64,000 nucleotides of DNA, from positions 1,364,001 to 1,428,000 of the forward strand of contig OZ240676.1 of assembly GCA_965198895.1 (NCBI GenBank). The letters are read 5' to 3'. The DNA is from LMUY01 sp965198895. GTDB lineage: Bacteria; Pseudomonadota; Alphaproteobacteria; Acetobacterales; Acetobacteraceae. Numbering within the stretch: position 1 is the first letter of the stretch; each line of letters begins with the position of its first letter. This document shows, in pieces, positions 33,601-41,475 of this stretch. A model generated the notes under the pieces. That model was given only the letters and a program-made list of their open reading frames with translations, made no database searches and was not told the DNA's origin. The translations under genes were made by a program, and so were the position numbers.

Positions 33601-35340
33601 CGTGGCACGCACCCGGGCGCGGGACCGCACCTGCCGCGTCTCACGCCCAACGGCGAGCGCCGCCATGACGGTGAGCAGCGAGAAGAAGCCCCAGATCGAG
33701 TTCAGCAGCAGCGCCTGGAAGGTCAGCAGCTCGGTTTTCAGGAACAGCAGGCCGAACAGGCCGCGGATCACGCCGGCGACCAGGAAGAAGGCCAGGATCA
33801 GGTTCGGATAGACCGCGCCGAGGTCGAAATAGCCGTTCTCGAGCAGGCCGCCCTTGTTGGTCACGTTGAACTTGCCGCGGCGCGGGGCGAACAGCGTCAC
33901 GATAGTCACCCGCACCAGGAACAGCGCCAGCACCGTCTCGTAGATCTCGGACCAGAACGAGTGGCGGTTGTTGCGCTGCAGCCGCGAGTTGGTGGCGACC
34001 GAGTGGAAGATGTGCGGCAGCGCGTAGGACACGATGGCCAGCGGCGAGGCGGCGATGATGTTCAGGCCGAACAGCAGGAAGGCGAGCGGTGCGGTCAGGA
34101 ACACGATGCGCGGCAGGGCGAAGAAGAAATGCCCCATCGCCTGCAGGTAGCAGATGCGCTGGCCGATGGTCAGGCCGGGGCCGAACATCGGGTTGTCGAT
34201 GCGGAAGATCTGGATCATGCCGCGCGCCCAGCGGACGCGCTGGCCGATGTGCAGGATCAGCCGCTCCGTCGCGAGCCCGGCCGCCAGCGGCAGGCGCAGG
34301 TAGCAACTGTCCCAGCCGCGGCGATGCATCTTCAGCATCGTGTGGGCGTCCTCGGTCACCGTCTCGACCGCGAAGCCGCCGATTTCCTCAAGCGCCACGC
34401 GGCGCAGCACGGCGCACGAGCCGCAGAAGAACGCCGAGTTCCAGTAGTCGTTGGCGTCCTGCACCAGGCCGTAGAACATGTTGCCCTCGGCGGGCACGCG
34501 GGTGCCGGCGGCGAGGTTCCGCTGGAACGGGTCGGGCGAGTAGAAATGGTGTGGCGTCTGCACCAGCGCGTTGCGCGGCTCGGCGATCATCCAGCCCATC
34601 GTCATCTGCAGGAACGCGCGGGTCGGCACGTGGTCGCTGTCGAAGATGCAGATGAACTCACCCTCGGTCTGCGCCATGGCATTGTTCAGGTTGCCGGCCT
34701 TGGCGTGCAGGTTGTCGTTGCGGGTGACGTAGCCGATGCCGCATTCGGCGGCGAACTCGCGGAATTCCTCGCGCCGGCCGTCATCGAGCAGGTAGACGCG
34801 GATCTTCTCGGGCGGCCAGTCCATCGCGATGGCGCCCAGCACGGTGGCGCGCACGATCGACATCGGCTCGTTGTAGGTCGGGATATACACGTCGACGGTC
34901 GGCCACAGCGCGATGTCGTCCGGCATCGGGATCGGCTTGCGCTCCAGCGGCCAGAGCGTCTGCACGTAGCCGAGCACCAGCACGATGATCGCATACATCT
35001 CGGCCACGGCCAGGCCGACGCCCAGCACCAACTCGGCGAAGCTGCCGAAGTCCAGCGTCTCGGTCACGCGCCAGAAGATATAGCGCAGCGAGACTGCGAG
35101 GCTGAGCACCACGAGGAAGACGGAGACCGCGCGTCCCTTGAAGCGGTTGGCGATGAAGAACACGATCGCGGCGGTCACGGCCAGGATCGCCTGCTGGCGC
35201 GGGTTCAGCGGAACGGTGGCGACCGCGATCAGCAACGCCAGCCCGATGACGCCGCAGACGATGTCGATCAGCCGGCTGCCTAGGCTGCTGTGGGACACCC
35301 CTTGCCAGCGGGCGCGTCGAACTCGGGCCGTCTCACTCAT
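30655..35340 (-). CDS. bcsAB: Fused cellulose synthase catalytic and accessory subunit (BcsA-BcsB)
   Basis: A 1561-residue fusion. BcsA part (1 to about 690): GT2 domain with DDG 186-188, DSD 234-236, TED 329-331 and QRVRW 367-371, gating loop FNVTNKG at 491-497, and a C-terminal PilZ domain with the arginine cluster at 572-578 and DLSQGG at 599-604 for cyclic-di-GMP activation. A hydrophobic segment (about 719-740) and an Ala/Pro-rich linker lead to the BcsB part: carbohydrate-binding and flavodoxin-like repeats in the periplasm, ending in a single anchor helix (LGIVGVMVIGSILVAVFYFF). All catalytic residues are intact. Fusions of this kind are known in Komagataeibacter. A TTG at 35355 is an alternative start; the ATG at 35340 is preferred with GGGAAA upstream. 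Confidence 0.96.
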   Translation of the reverse strand: MSETARVRRARWQGVSHSSLGSRLIDIVCGVIGLALLIAVATVPLNPRQQAILAVTAAIVFFIANRFKGRAVSVFLVVLSLAVSLRYIFWRVTETLDFGSFAELVLGVGLAVAEMYAIIVLVLGYVQTLWPLERKPIPMPDDIALWPTVDVYIPTYNEPMSIVRATVLGAIAMDWPPEKIRVYLLDDGRREEFREFAAECGIGYVTRNDNLHAKAGNLNNAMAQTEGEFICIFDSDHVPTRAFLQMTMGWMIAEPRNALVQTPHHFYSPDPFQRNLAAGTRVPAEGNMFYGLVQDANDYWNSAFFCGSCAVLRRVALEEIGGFAVETVTEDAHTMLKMHRRGWDSCYLRLPLAAGLATERLILHIGQRVRWARGMIQIFRIDNPMFGPGLTIGQRICYLQAMGHFFFALPRIVFLTAPLAFLLFGLNIIAASPLAIVSYALPHIFHSVATNSRLQRNNRHSFWSEIYETVLALFLVRVTIVTLFAPRRGKFNVTNKGGLLENGYFDLGAVYPNLILAFFLVAGVIRGLFGLLFLKTELLTFQALLLNSIWGFFSLLTVMAALAVGRETRQVRSRARVRATVPVSIYLPDGRAVSGITQDLSQGGSSVVAERPLGVTDGSLVQFEFIIGGEPVVVPARLLRWDARFMQVSFQPANVADEAAIVQVVFGRADAWTDWSAYPVDRPMASLFRVLVSIGGLFRPPDKAPRRPTGTGPAKPGRRQLIGTAAAIALMLVPAAAHPQTVGQNGQSSGFVVRPIPGVAPSLSASAAPPPAAQPRAPGLLGVPAAPDPNAQPVSSPATPLNASQAVAPAAGPPPPLPRDVGTNASTAPLPGSTAAAGTFQPAAGTGTPQTRQLVLTIHQLGALGPLTLRGTSELQGVQFGIRADEVVTAATLNLSGAMSPALIPEFSNVTVTLNEQYVGTIPVNRDQPRFENFTLPISPVFFQDNNRLNFRFTGRYTPECNDPLSGLLWSTISDASTLTLTLERLPPQRDLSRLPLPFFDPHEKTMLSLPFVLPGNASNESLEAAGIASSWFGQLADFRGATFPVVNSAPTEGNAILVVTGADRPANVVLPPLNGPTLAVVPNPNDPSSSLLVIAGRTGPEAVAAATALTLGSRTLSGDASTVTAPDVPKRVAYDAPAWIPSDRPVRFGELVDASDLQGTGYVPGTMRVPFRTAPDLYTWRNRAFPMDLRYRAPPGPIEDLAVSRLDIGINDLYLASLPLAAEPSRTASWFSRLFNFGVTQPTSRVDVPVYQVFGQNDLQFFFDTRPLHRGDCVAIPQDVRMAVDPDSTFDISRAYRFAELPNLAYFVSSGFPFSRLADMSETAVVLPAQPTSVEVGAYLDMMGRIGSLTGYPVVRLLVVKPDGVNSVADRNLLLMGTTTRLGSAADLLKNSPYRVDNNGKLTIEMPAGLDSVRRLFGDPQRSDRTRAATVLASAGPETGALVGTESPLTTGRSVVALLGGSPEAVEALVTTLRDPDQAPLIQGDLSLLTGGRFTSYRVGGVYTTGRLPFWLYPAWFLRDQPLGIVGVMVIGSILVAVFYFFALRRRAALRTRTIPTRRL

Positions 35341-35535
35341 AGCAACATTTCCCAATTCGGCACATGCCGCCCGTATACGGTGCTCGAACGGCTGTGTGCG
35401 ACAGATTTCGCGCTCCCGCCATAGGTGGAAGCCGTCGTATAATCATGGGCCTACCGACTAACACAGTTTGTGGCCGCAGAGCCACATCGTGTGTCCACGC
35501 GATCAGTGTCGCGGTGGAATGCTGCCAGCAACCAG
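35341..35535. other. 195-bp gap inside the cellulose operon
   Basis: No coding frame or clear hairpin was recognised between the proline-rich gene and bcsAB. On the minus strand a TTATAC hexamer is present near 35450, but no good -35 partner was found. The gap is much longer than the others in the operon, so a secondary promoter or processing site is possible. Confidence 0.35.
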
Positions 35536-36279
35536 CTAGCGGGGCATTGGCGTCACAGCCGCTCGACTCGGGGCTGCCGCCAGGAATTCGAACACCTCCT
35601 GCAGGGTCCGCTGACCTGCCCGGGCGGACAGTGGCTCCTGTACCACAGGGGCGGCCGCCACGAGGGGCGGCACCGATCGGGGCTGCGGCGGTGGCTGATG
35701 CATCGGCGGCGGCGGAATCGTTGCAACCGGCGGCAACGGCGGCGGGTGGGGTGTGGGGAAGACCGGAGCGGCGGGAAACGCCGCAGCTTCGGCGACCGGC
35801 ATCGGAGCAGGCGTGTGTGCCGGTGGAGGCATCCGCGCCATCACCGGGGGGGCGACGGGCCGCGGCGCCGGCGTGGTGACCGGCGCGGCCCACTCGGCCA
35901 GCGGGCGCGGCGGCGGCGCGACGTTGGGCACCGGCTGCGTAGCGGCCAGCGGCTCGACCAGCGGCAGCGGCGCCCGCAGCGGCTCTGCCTGGCGCAGCAA
36001 CGGCGCCGGCCGCGGCTCGACATACGGCTGGACCGGCGCCTGCATCACCGGTGGTGGAGACATCGGCACCATCGGCGCCGGCTCTGCGAGCGGCGCAAGC
36101 TCGGGTGCGGCGACCGGCTCGTCCTGGCGGACCACCGACAGTTCTTCCGGCGGAAGCACCCGTCGCGGCAGGACGACGCTCGACGGCTTTATCTGTCCTT
36201 GGCCGAAGCTGTGATACCGGATGGACGGCGCGCCGAATGCCGCCAAGGCTTTCGAAACATCGTTCGCGTCGTCGCTCAT
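35536..36279 (-). CDS. bcsH: Proline-rich cellulose-complementing factor (CcpAx/BcsH-like)
   Basis: A 247-residue soluble, probably cytoplasmic protein with no signal peptide. A short N-terminal region (DVSKALAAFGAPSIRYHSFG, residues 7-26) and a C-terminal helix (RTLQEVFEFLAAAPSR, near 225-240) enclose about 180 residues extremely rich in Pro, Ala and Val. This layout, and resemblance of both ends to Komagataeibacter CcpAx (there RVLRSFGVEGGQYSYRPF and AEVFMTLGG), together with its place between the GH8 gene and bcsAB, support the call. CcpAx helps align terminal complexes and interacts with BcsD. GGAGAG precedes the ATG. A BcsP/BcsO-type proline-rich protein is the alternative. Confidence 0.72.
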   Translation of the reverse strand: MSDDANDVSKALAAFGAPSIRYHSFGQGQIKPSSVVLPRRVLPPEELSVVRQDEPVAAPELAPLAEPAPMVPMSPPPVMQAPVQPYVEPRPAPLLRQAEPLRAPLPLVEPLAATQPVPNVAPPPRPLAEWAAPVTTPAPRPVAPPVMARMPPPAHTPAPMPVAEAAAFPAAPVFPTPHPPPLPPVATIPPPPMHQPPPQPRSVPPLVAAAPVVQEPLSARAGQRTLQEVFEFLAAAPSRAAVTPMPR

Positions 36280-36330
36280 GCAACTCTCTCCGGTCTGTCA
36301 GCCCACTATAGCGACAGGCGCGCCGCGTGC

Positions 36331-37560
36331 CTACGCAACCGAGGCAAAGATCTCCTCGGTCGCCAGGCGGGACAGCAGCACAAGACCAGCGCCATAATAA
36401 TCCGAAGCTGCAATAACAGACGGCATCGCCCGTGTCGCGTCCGCAGCATTGGACTTCAATGCCGCCGCCGCCACTGCACGCATGCCTGCCGGAGCGGCGT
36501 AGGGTGCCACCTCGCCGGTACGAAGGTCGGCCCAGGCCGGCGGATTGCCGGGCGACCCGGCCCAATACTGGCGGAACGACTCCGTCAGCGGCGCGGCCGG
36601 GACCTGCCCCCATGCGACGTGCAACGGCACGCGGATCGCGTCCCACGAGAACCGCGGCGGCCAGCCCGGTGCGATTGACAGCGCACCGTTGCTGCGGTCG
36701 ACGCGGACCCAGTCGGGCGGCAGCATCCACTTGCCGTAGCGGCCCTGCAGGATCAGCGCAGTGCCGTCCTGCCGCAGCAGACTCCAGCTGCGCGACGGCA
36801 CCAGCGGCGCCAGGTCGTTGAACAGGGCGAACGCGTAGTAGGACGGGTTGACGATGTAGCAGTCCCCCTTCTCGAACCCGGTCGCACCTGGAAGCAGAAT
36901 CGTACGCGCACCGGCCGTGCGGACGAGCCCCAGGATGTCGTGGCCGATCTTGGCCGCCTTCTCGGCATAGTCCGGCCGGTTCCAGCGCACCGCCGCCCGC
37001 GCCAGCGCCGCCGCGATGAACAGGTCGCCGTCGACAGCATTGTTCAGGTCGGCGACCGGATTGGCGTCGGTCGGCTTGTAGCGCCAGGCATGCAGATGGT
37101 CGTACGGACGGCGCTGCAGGTTCTGGCTGGTCCAGTCGTGCAACATCTTGAACGTGTCGTGGTCGTCCGCCGCCTGCGCCGCCATCATGCCCCAGCCCTG
37201 GCCTTCGCTGTGCGACGCATTGCCGTTGCCGGTGTCGATCACGCGACCCTCCGGCGTGACATACAGATGCCGGAAGGCCGCCCAGTCCTGCCGCAACTTG
37301 GCCGAATGGGTGACCACGGCCTGCGAGGGCAGCGGCTGCGAGACGACCGACGGCATGCTCACCGTCTCGGCCTGGATATCGGCGCCAACGTCGGACAGGG
37401 CCCGCATCGGCCGGCTCGGGGCAGATCCATCGCCCCAGCGTGGCCCGAATTCCACTGCACCGGCCAGCCCGGCGGTGAGCAGCGCGAAGCCAGGAAGAAA
37501 GCGGCGCCGGCCATGCGGAATGGAACCGGAGTAGCCAATGGCTTGGGTGGTAGCGGACAC
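36331..37560 (-). CDS. bcsZ: GH8 endo-beta-1,4-glucanase of the cellulose operon (BcsZ/CmcAx)
   Basis: A 409-residue exported cellulase that trims or edits nascent glucan; its loss reduces ordered cellulose in acetic acid bacteria. The N-terminus carries a twin-arginine signal (GRRRFLPGFALLTAGLAGA, about 17-36). GH8 residues: E119 in HSEGQGWGM and the NNAVDGDLF segment (173-181). The GTG at 37560 is chosen because AGGAG lies 7 bases upstream, whereas the in-frame ATG at 37566 is only one base from it. It is the first gene of the operon, as cmcAx is in Komagataeibacter. Confidence 0.93.
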   Translation of the reverse strand: MSATTQAIGYSGSIPHGRRRFLPGFALLTAGLAGAVEFGPRWGDGSAPSRPMRALSDVGADIQAETVSMPSVVSQPLPSQAVVTHSAKLRQDWAAFRHLYVTPEGRVIDTGNGNASHSEGQGWGMMAAQAADDHDTFKMLHDWTSQNLQRRPYDHLHAWRYKPTDANPVADLNNAVDGDLFIAAALARAAVRWNRPDYAEKAAKIGHDILGLVRTAGARTILLPGATGFEKGDCYIVNPSYYAFALFNDLAPLVPSRSWSLLRQDGTALILQGRYGKWMLPPDWVRVDRSNGALSIAPGWPPRFSWDAIRVPLHVAWGQVPAAPLTESFRQYWAGSPGNPPAWADLRTGEVAPYAAPAGMRAVAAAALKSNAADATRAMPSVIAASDYYGAGLVLLSRLATEEIFASVA

Positions 37561-37574
37561 ACGCATACTCCTGC

Positions 37575-37586
37575 GTGTCCGGACAC
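37575..37586. promoter_or_regulatory. 12-bp palindrome just upstream of bcsZ
   Basis: GTGTCCGGACAC is a perfect palindrome two bases upstream of the bcsZ ribosome-binding site; a second, CCGCGGCAGCCGCGG, lies at 37588-37602. Either may be an operator or a leader hairpin controlling the cellulose operon. This is inferred from position only. Confidence 0.35.
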
Positions 37587-37701
37587 CCCGCGGCAGCCGC
37601 GGTGGCGCAAGACGGTGAACAGCGCTCGCGTTCTGCGGTGCTGTCCGCCAGTCTCAGCCCAAGAGATTAAGGTAAACTTTCTTCGGCGAGATCTTTTTGT
37701 C

Positions 37702-39384
37702 TCAGCGATGCCCGTTCGGCGGGGCTGCGGAGGCCTGCCGCACCACCCCGTCCGGGGCGAACAGCGTCAGCTCCGTCTTGCGGCCGCGCGAGTAATTCAC
37801 CCCGCTCGCCGTGCCGAACGCGTGGAACCCGAGCCCGATCCGCGCCGCCTCGTCCAGGAACGAGGCCATGTCCGGCCGGGCGACCGACGCTGCGGAGGCG
37901 CGGCCATCCAGCAGCGCCTCCGCCGCCGCGGCGCCGTTGGGGGCGAAGATCGTGCGGGTACCGGCCAGGAACATCAGGCTCGGTTCGGCGAACCCGGCGG
38001 AGACCAGCGGCTGACCGGCCAGCCCGGCGGCAGCGAGGGCGTGCTCGACCTGCGGCGCGATCCACAGCGGCCGCGCCTCGGGCAGCTCGAAGCCCAGCAG
38101 GGAAACGGTGAATAGCGGCATCGCTGCCAGGGCCAGGCCGGGCCGTCCCGGCTGCAGCGCCAGCCAGCCGAGCAAACCCACCGCCAGCAGGGCCGGGATG
38201 CCGAGCAGCGGCGCGCCAGCCGCGATCGCCAGCGCCGCAGCAGCCACGCCGAGCACGCACGCCACCAGCACGCTCAGCGCCGGCGCGATCGTGCGGCCCC
38301 AGCGTCCGGCGGGCACCCGGTCCCACAGCAGCGCGGCCAGCAGGAAGATCGCCGGGTAGAGCGGCAGAGTATAGTGGGGCAGCTTGGTCGGCACCGCCTC
38401 GAACACGACCCAGGCCGGGATGATCCAGGCGAGCAGGAAGCGGAACGCCGGGTCGCGCCGCTCGTGCCACCAGCCGGGCAGCGAGCGCAGCACGGGCAGG
38501 GTCGCGGGGAAGGCGAGCAGCAGCAGCAGCACCAGGTGGGTGCCCGGCGGTGCACCGTGGGCGTCGTCGCCGCCGGACAGTTTGTGGCCGAGATCGCCGC
38601 CGACGGCGTCGCCGAAGAACGCGCCGTGGGTGGCGAACGCGATGGCGATGAACCACGGCAGCACGATGACGGCCAGCAAGGCCACGCCGCTGGCCGGGCG
38701 CAGCACGCGCAACCAGGCGGCCCGGCGGTCCACCGCGGCGAGGGTGATGCAGGTGAAGCCGGCCACCATGGGGGTGATCGGGCCCTTGAGCAGGATGCCC
38801 ACACCCATGGCCACCCAGAACAGCGCGGCCTGGCCGCGCCCGACCGGCAGGCCGCGATAGGCCCGGGCGAGCACCGCCATCGCCACCGTGGTCGCCCCCA
38901 GCAAAGCGGCGTCGGTCTTCGCGATGTGGCTTTCGACCGTCAGGATCACGCAGCTCGCCAGCATGCCGGCGGCGAGCAGGGCTTTGCGGCGATCGGCCAT
39001 CGCCAGGCCGATCTCGAACGTCGCCAGCACGGCCACCATGCCGCCGGCCAGCGAGGGCAGGCGGTAGGGCCAGATCGGGTTGGCGGTGGCGACGTGCAGC
39101 GCCCGCGCCGCTTCGGCGAACGGCACCTGCAACCAGTAGATCCCGATCGGCTTGAGGTTGCGCGGGACGTTGCCGTTCATGATGCGGACGTAGTCGCCGG
39201 TTTCGATCATCTGCTTGCTGGCCTGGGCGAAGCGGCTCTCGTCGCGGTCGGTCGGCGGCAGGGTGAAGAACCCGGGCAGCCAAACGAGCAGGCAGAAGGC
39301 GAGCAGCAGCAAGCGCGGCCGCCTGGTGTCCAGCAGGTCCATGGCCGCGCGCTCGTGCTCTGACACGATAGACCGATTCAGCAT
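37702..39384 (-). CDS. PMT/ArnT-type membrane glycosyltransferase
   Basis: A 560-residue inner-membrane protein with about 11-12 hydrophobic helices. The first periplasmic loop has the family motif PPTDRDESRFAQASKQM, with the Asp-Glu pair expected for catalysis, followed by NGNVPRNLKPIGIYWLQVP. Enzymes of this superfamily transfer sugars such as aminoarabinose or mannose from polyprenyl phosphate to lipid A or proteins. The acceptor and sugar here are unknown. An in-frame ATG at 39342 (MDLLDTRRPRLLLL) is an equally likely start. It is transcribed towards the cellulose operon with 135 bp between, so it is probably a separate unit. Confidence 0.86.
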   Translation of the reverse strand: MLNRSIVSEHERAAMDLLDTRRPRLLLLAFCLLVWLPGFFTLPPTDRDESRFAQASKQMIETGDYVRIMNGNVPRNLKPIGIYWLQVPFAEAARALHVATANPIWPYRLPSLAGGMVAVLATFEIGLAMADRRKALLAAGMLASCVILTVESHIAKTDAALLGATTVAMAVLARAYRGLPVGRGQAALFWVAMGVGILLKGPITPMVAGFTCITLAAVDRRAAWLRVLRPASGVALLAVIVLPWFIAIAFATHGAFFGDAVGGDLGHKLSGGDDAHGAPPGTHLVLLLLLAFPATLPVLRSLPGWWHERRDPAFRFLLAWIIPAWVVFEAVPTKLPHYTLPLYPAIFLLAALLWDRVPAGRWGRTIAPALSVLVACVLGVAAAALAIAAGAPLLGIPALLAVGLLGWLALQPGRPGLALAAMPLFTVSLLGFELPEARPLWIAPQVEHALAAAGLAGQPLVSAGFAEPSLMFLAGTRTIFAPNGAAAAEALLDGRASAASVARPDMASFLDEAARIGLGFHAFGTASGVNYSRGRKTELTLFAPDGVVRQASAAPPNGHR

Positions 39385-39494
39385 GCGTCAGAGCACTCGC
39401 TTGATTTGGTGGGCCGATTCAGCCGTCAGGCTGAAGAGCCTGTCAGCATCGGACCACTAGCATGCACCCCCGATCCGCGCCATGAACCGCCGCC

Positions 39495-40736
39495 ATGGCT
39501 ACTCCCCACTCCGACCCGACCCGCGAAGGCGCGTTCGACCTGCTCGCCGGCGTGCTGGTCCGCCACCGCTCGCTGGAAGATGCGCTTGCCGCGTTACCTG
39601 CGATGGAGTCGCGGGACCGCGCCGCCGCGCACCGGCTGGCGGCGTCGGTGCTGCGGCGCGCCGGGTCGCTGGACGCGGTGCTGGAGCCGCATCTGCGCCG
39701 CGCCCCGCCCGACCCGGTGCGCCAGGTGCTACGGCTGGGGGCGGCGCAACTCCTTCTATTGGACACGCCGGCCCACGCCGCCGTCGCGACCAGCGTGGCG
39801 CTGGCCCGGGCGAAGGGGCTCGCGCCGTTCACCGGGCTGGTGAATGCGGTGCTGCGCCGGGTGTCGGAGAGCGGGGCCGCCGAGCTGGCCGAGCTCGATG
39901 CCCCCCGGCTGGACACGCCGCCCTGGCTCTGGACCAGTTGGGGGGCGGACGCCCGCGCCATCGCCACCGGGCACGGCACCGAGGCGCCGCTCGACCTGAC
40001 GGTGCAGGGCGAGGCGCCGCCGGGGGGCACCGTCCTGCCCACCGGGTCGGTGCGCTACCCCGCCGGCACCCGCGTGACGGAGTTGGCGGGGTACGACTCG
40101 GGCGCATTCTGGGTGCAGGATGCCGCGGCCGCCCTGCCAGCCCGATTGCTCGCCGCCCGGCCGGGGGAGCGCGTGGCTGATTTGTGTGCCGCGCCGGGCG
40201 GCAAGGCAGCCCAGCTCGCGGCGTCCGGCGCGGAGGTGTTCGCGATCGAGCGTGACCGCCACCGGATCGTACGGCTGCGGGAGAACCTGGAGCGGCTGCA
40301 CCTGAACGCAACGATCATCGAGGCGGACGCGACGGCGTGGCAGCCCCCCACCCTGCTGGACGCGGTGTTGCTGGACGCGCCGTGCAGCGCCACCGGCACG
40401 ATCCGCCGCCATCCCGACATCCCGCACCTGAAGCGCCAGGCCGACGTGAAGCATTCCGCCGAGCAGCAGCGCGCCCTGATCGCCGCCGCTGCCGCCATGC
40501 TGCGGCCCGGCGGGCGTCTGGTCTACGCCGTGTGCTCGCTGCAGCCGGAGGAAGGCCCGGGCGCCGCCGGAGCGCTGCAGCAGGCCGGGCTGCAATTCAG
40601 TGCGTTCACGCGGGAGGAGCTCGCCGCGATCCCGGAGGCGCGGACGCATAGTGGCAGCCTGCGCACGCATCCGGGGCTGTGGCCGGACCTCGGCGGCCTG
40701 GACGGCTTCTTCGCGATGCGGTGGCTCAAGCCCTGA
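39495..40736 (+). CDS. rsmB: RsmB-type 16S rRNA m5C methyltransferase
   Basis: A 413-residue SAM-dependent RNA methyltransferase. The N-terminal 140 residues form a NusB-like RNA-binding domain (RDRAAAHRLAASVLRRAGSL, TGLVNAVLRRVSE). The C-terminal domain has the SAM site ADLCAAPGGKAAQLA, AIERDRHRIVRLRENL, the DAPCSATGTIRRHPD motif IV cysteine, and the catalytic cysteine in YAVCSLQPEEG. Expected product is m5C at the position modified by RsmB in 16S rRNA. The rpe and heparinase genes follow on the same strand. Confidence 0.92.
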   Translation: MATPHSDPTREGAFDLLAGVLVRHRSLEDALAALPAMESRDRAAAHRLAASVLRRAGSLDAVLEPHLRRAPPDPVRQVLRLGAAQLLLLDTPAHAAVATSVALARAKGLAPFTGLVNAVLRRVSESGAAELAELDAPRLDTPPWLWTSWGADARAIATGHGTEAPLDLTVQGEAPPGGTVLPTGSVRYPAGTRVTELAGYDSGAFWVQDAAAALPARLLAARPGERVADLCAAPGGKAAQLAASGAEVFAIERDRHRIVRLRENLERLHLNATIIEADATAWQPPTLLDAVLLDAPCSATGTIRRHPDIPHLKRQADVKHSAEQQRALIAAAAAMLRPGGRLVYAVCSLQPEEGPGAAGALQQAGLQFSAFTREELAAIPEARTHSGSLRTHPGLWPDLGGLDGFFAMRWLKP

Positions 40737-40812
40737 GACTGCCGAGCCCACCACCGTCATACCTGCAGGAATGGAGTTGCTCTTTGGAAACGCTCTACTA
40801 GAACCCGTCGCT

Positions 40813-41475
40813 ATGTCCCAGCCGATCCTGATCGCCCCCAGCCTGCTCGCCGCCGATTTCGGCCGCCTTCGTGACGAGGCCGTCGCCGTGGAACAGGCGG
40901 GCGCCGATTGGCTGCACCTGGACATCATGGACGGTCATTTCGTGCCCAACCTCAGCTTCGGCCCCGCCGTGCTGAAGGCGCTGCGCCCGCATGTGAAGAT
41001 GAAGTTCGACGTGCACCTGATGATCGCGCCGGCCGATCCGTATATCGCCGCGTTCGCCGAGGCGGGGGCCGACCACATCTCCGTCCATGTCGAGGCCGGG
41101 CCGCATCTGCACCGGTCGCTGCAGCTGATCCGCTCGCTGGGCGTGTCGGCCGGGGTCGCCATCAACCCGGCCACGCCTGCCAGCGCGGTGAGCGAGGTGC
41201 TGGACCTGGTCGACATCATCCTGGTGATGACGGTGAACCCTGGGTTCGGCGGGCAGTCGTTCATCCCCTCCGTGCTGCCCAAGGCGCGCACCCTGCGCAC
41301 GATGGCGGACGCGACCGGGCGGGCGATCCGGATCACGGCCGATGGCGGGGTGGCGCACGACACGGCACCCGGCATGATCGCCGCCGGGTTCGACACGATG
41401 GTGGCCGGGACCGCCGTATACGGCGCCAAGGACTATGCCGCCGCGATCGCCAGCCTGCGTCCGGCGGGTCCATGA
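40813..41475 (+). CDS. rpe: Ribulose-phosphate 3-epimerase
   Basis: A 220-residue TIM-barrel enzyme interconverting ribulose-5-phosphate and xylulose-5-phosphate in the pentose phosphate pathway and Calvin cycle. Family marks: IAPSLLAADFGRL, DWLHLDIMDGHFVPNLSFGP with metal-binding His and Asp, FDVHLMI, VMTVNPGFGGQ and ITADGGV with the second catalytic Asp, ending in phosphate-binding VAGTAVYG. The ATG at 40813 gives the standard N-terminus. The stop overlaps the next start (ATGA). Confidence 0.96.
   Translation: MSQPILIAPSLLAADFGRLRDEAVAVEQAGADWLHLDIMDGHFVPNLSFGPAVLKALRPHVKMKFDVHLMIAPADPYIAAFAEAGADHISVHVEAGPHLHRSLQLIRSLGVSAGVAINPATPASAVSEVLDLVDIILVMTVNPGFGGQSFIPSVLPKARTLRTMADATGRAIRITADGGVAHDTAPGMIAAGFDTMVAGTAVYGAKDYAAAIASLRPAGP

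Noticed and set aside
32332..35283. Very long open frame on the plus strand across bcsAB
   Set aside because: It is antisense to the intact bcsAB gene; the translated product is Arg/Gln/His-rich with no domain. High GC keeps such mirror frames open.
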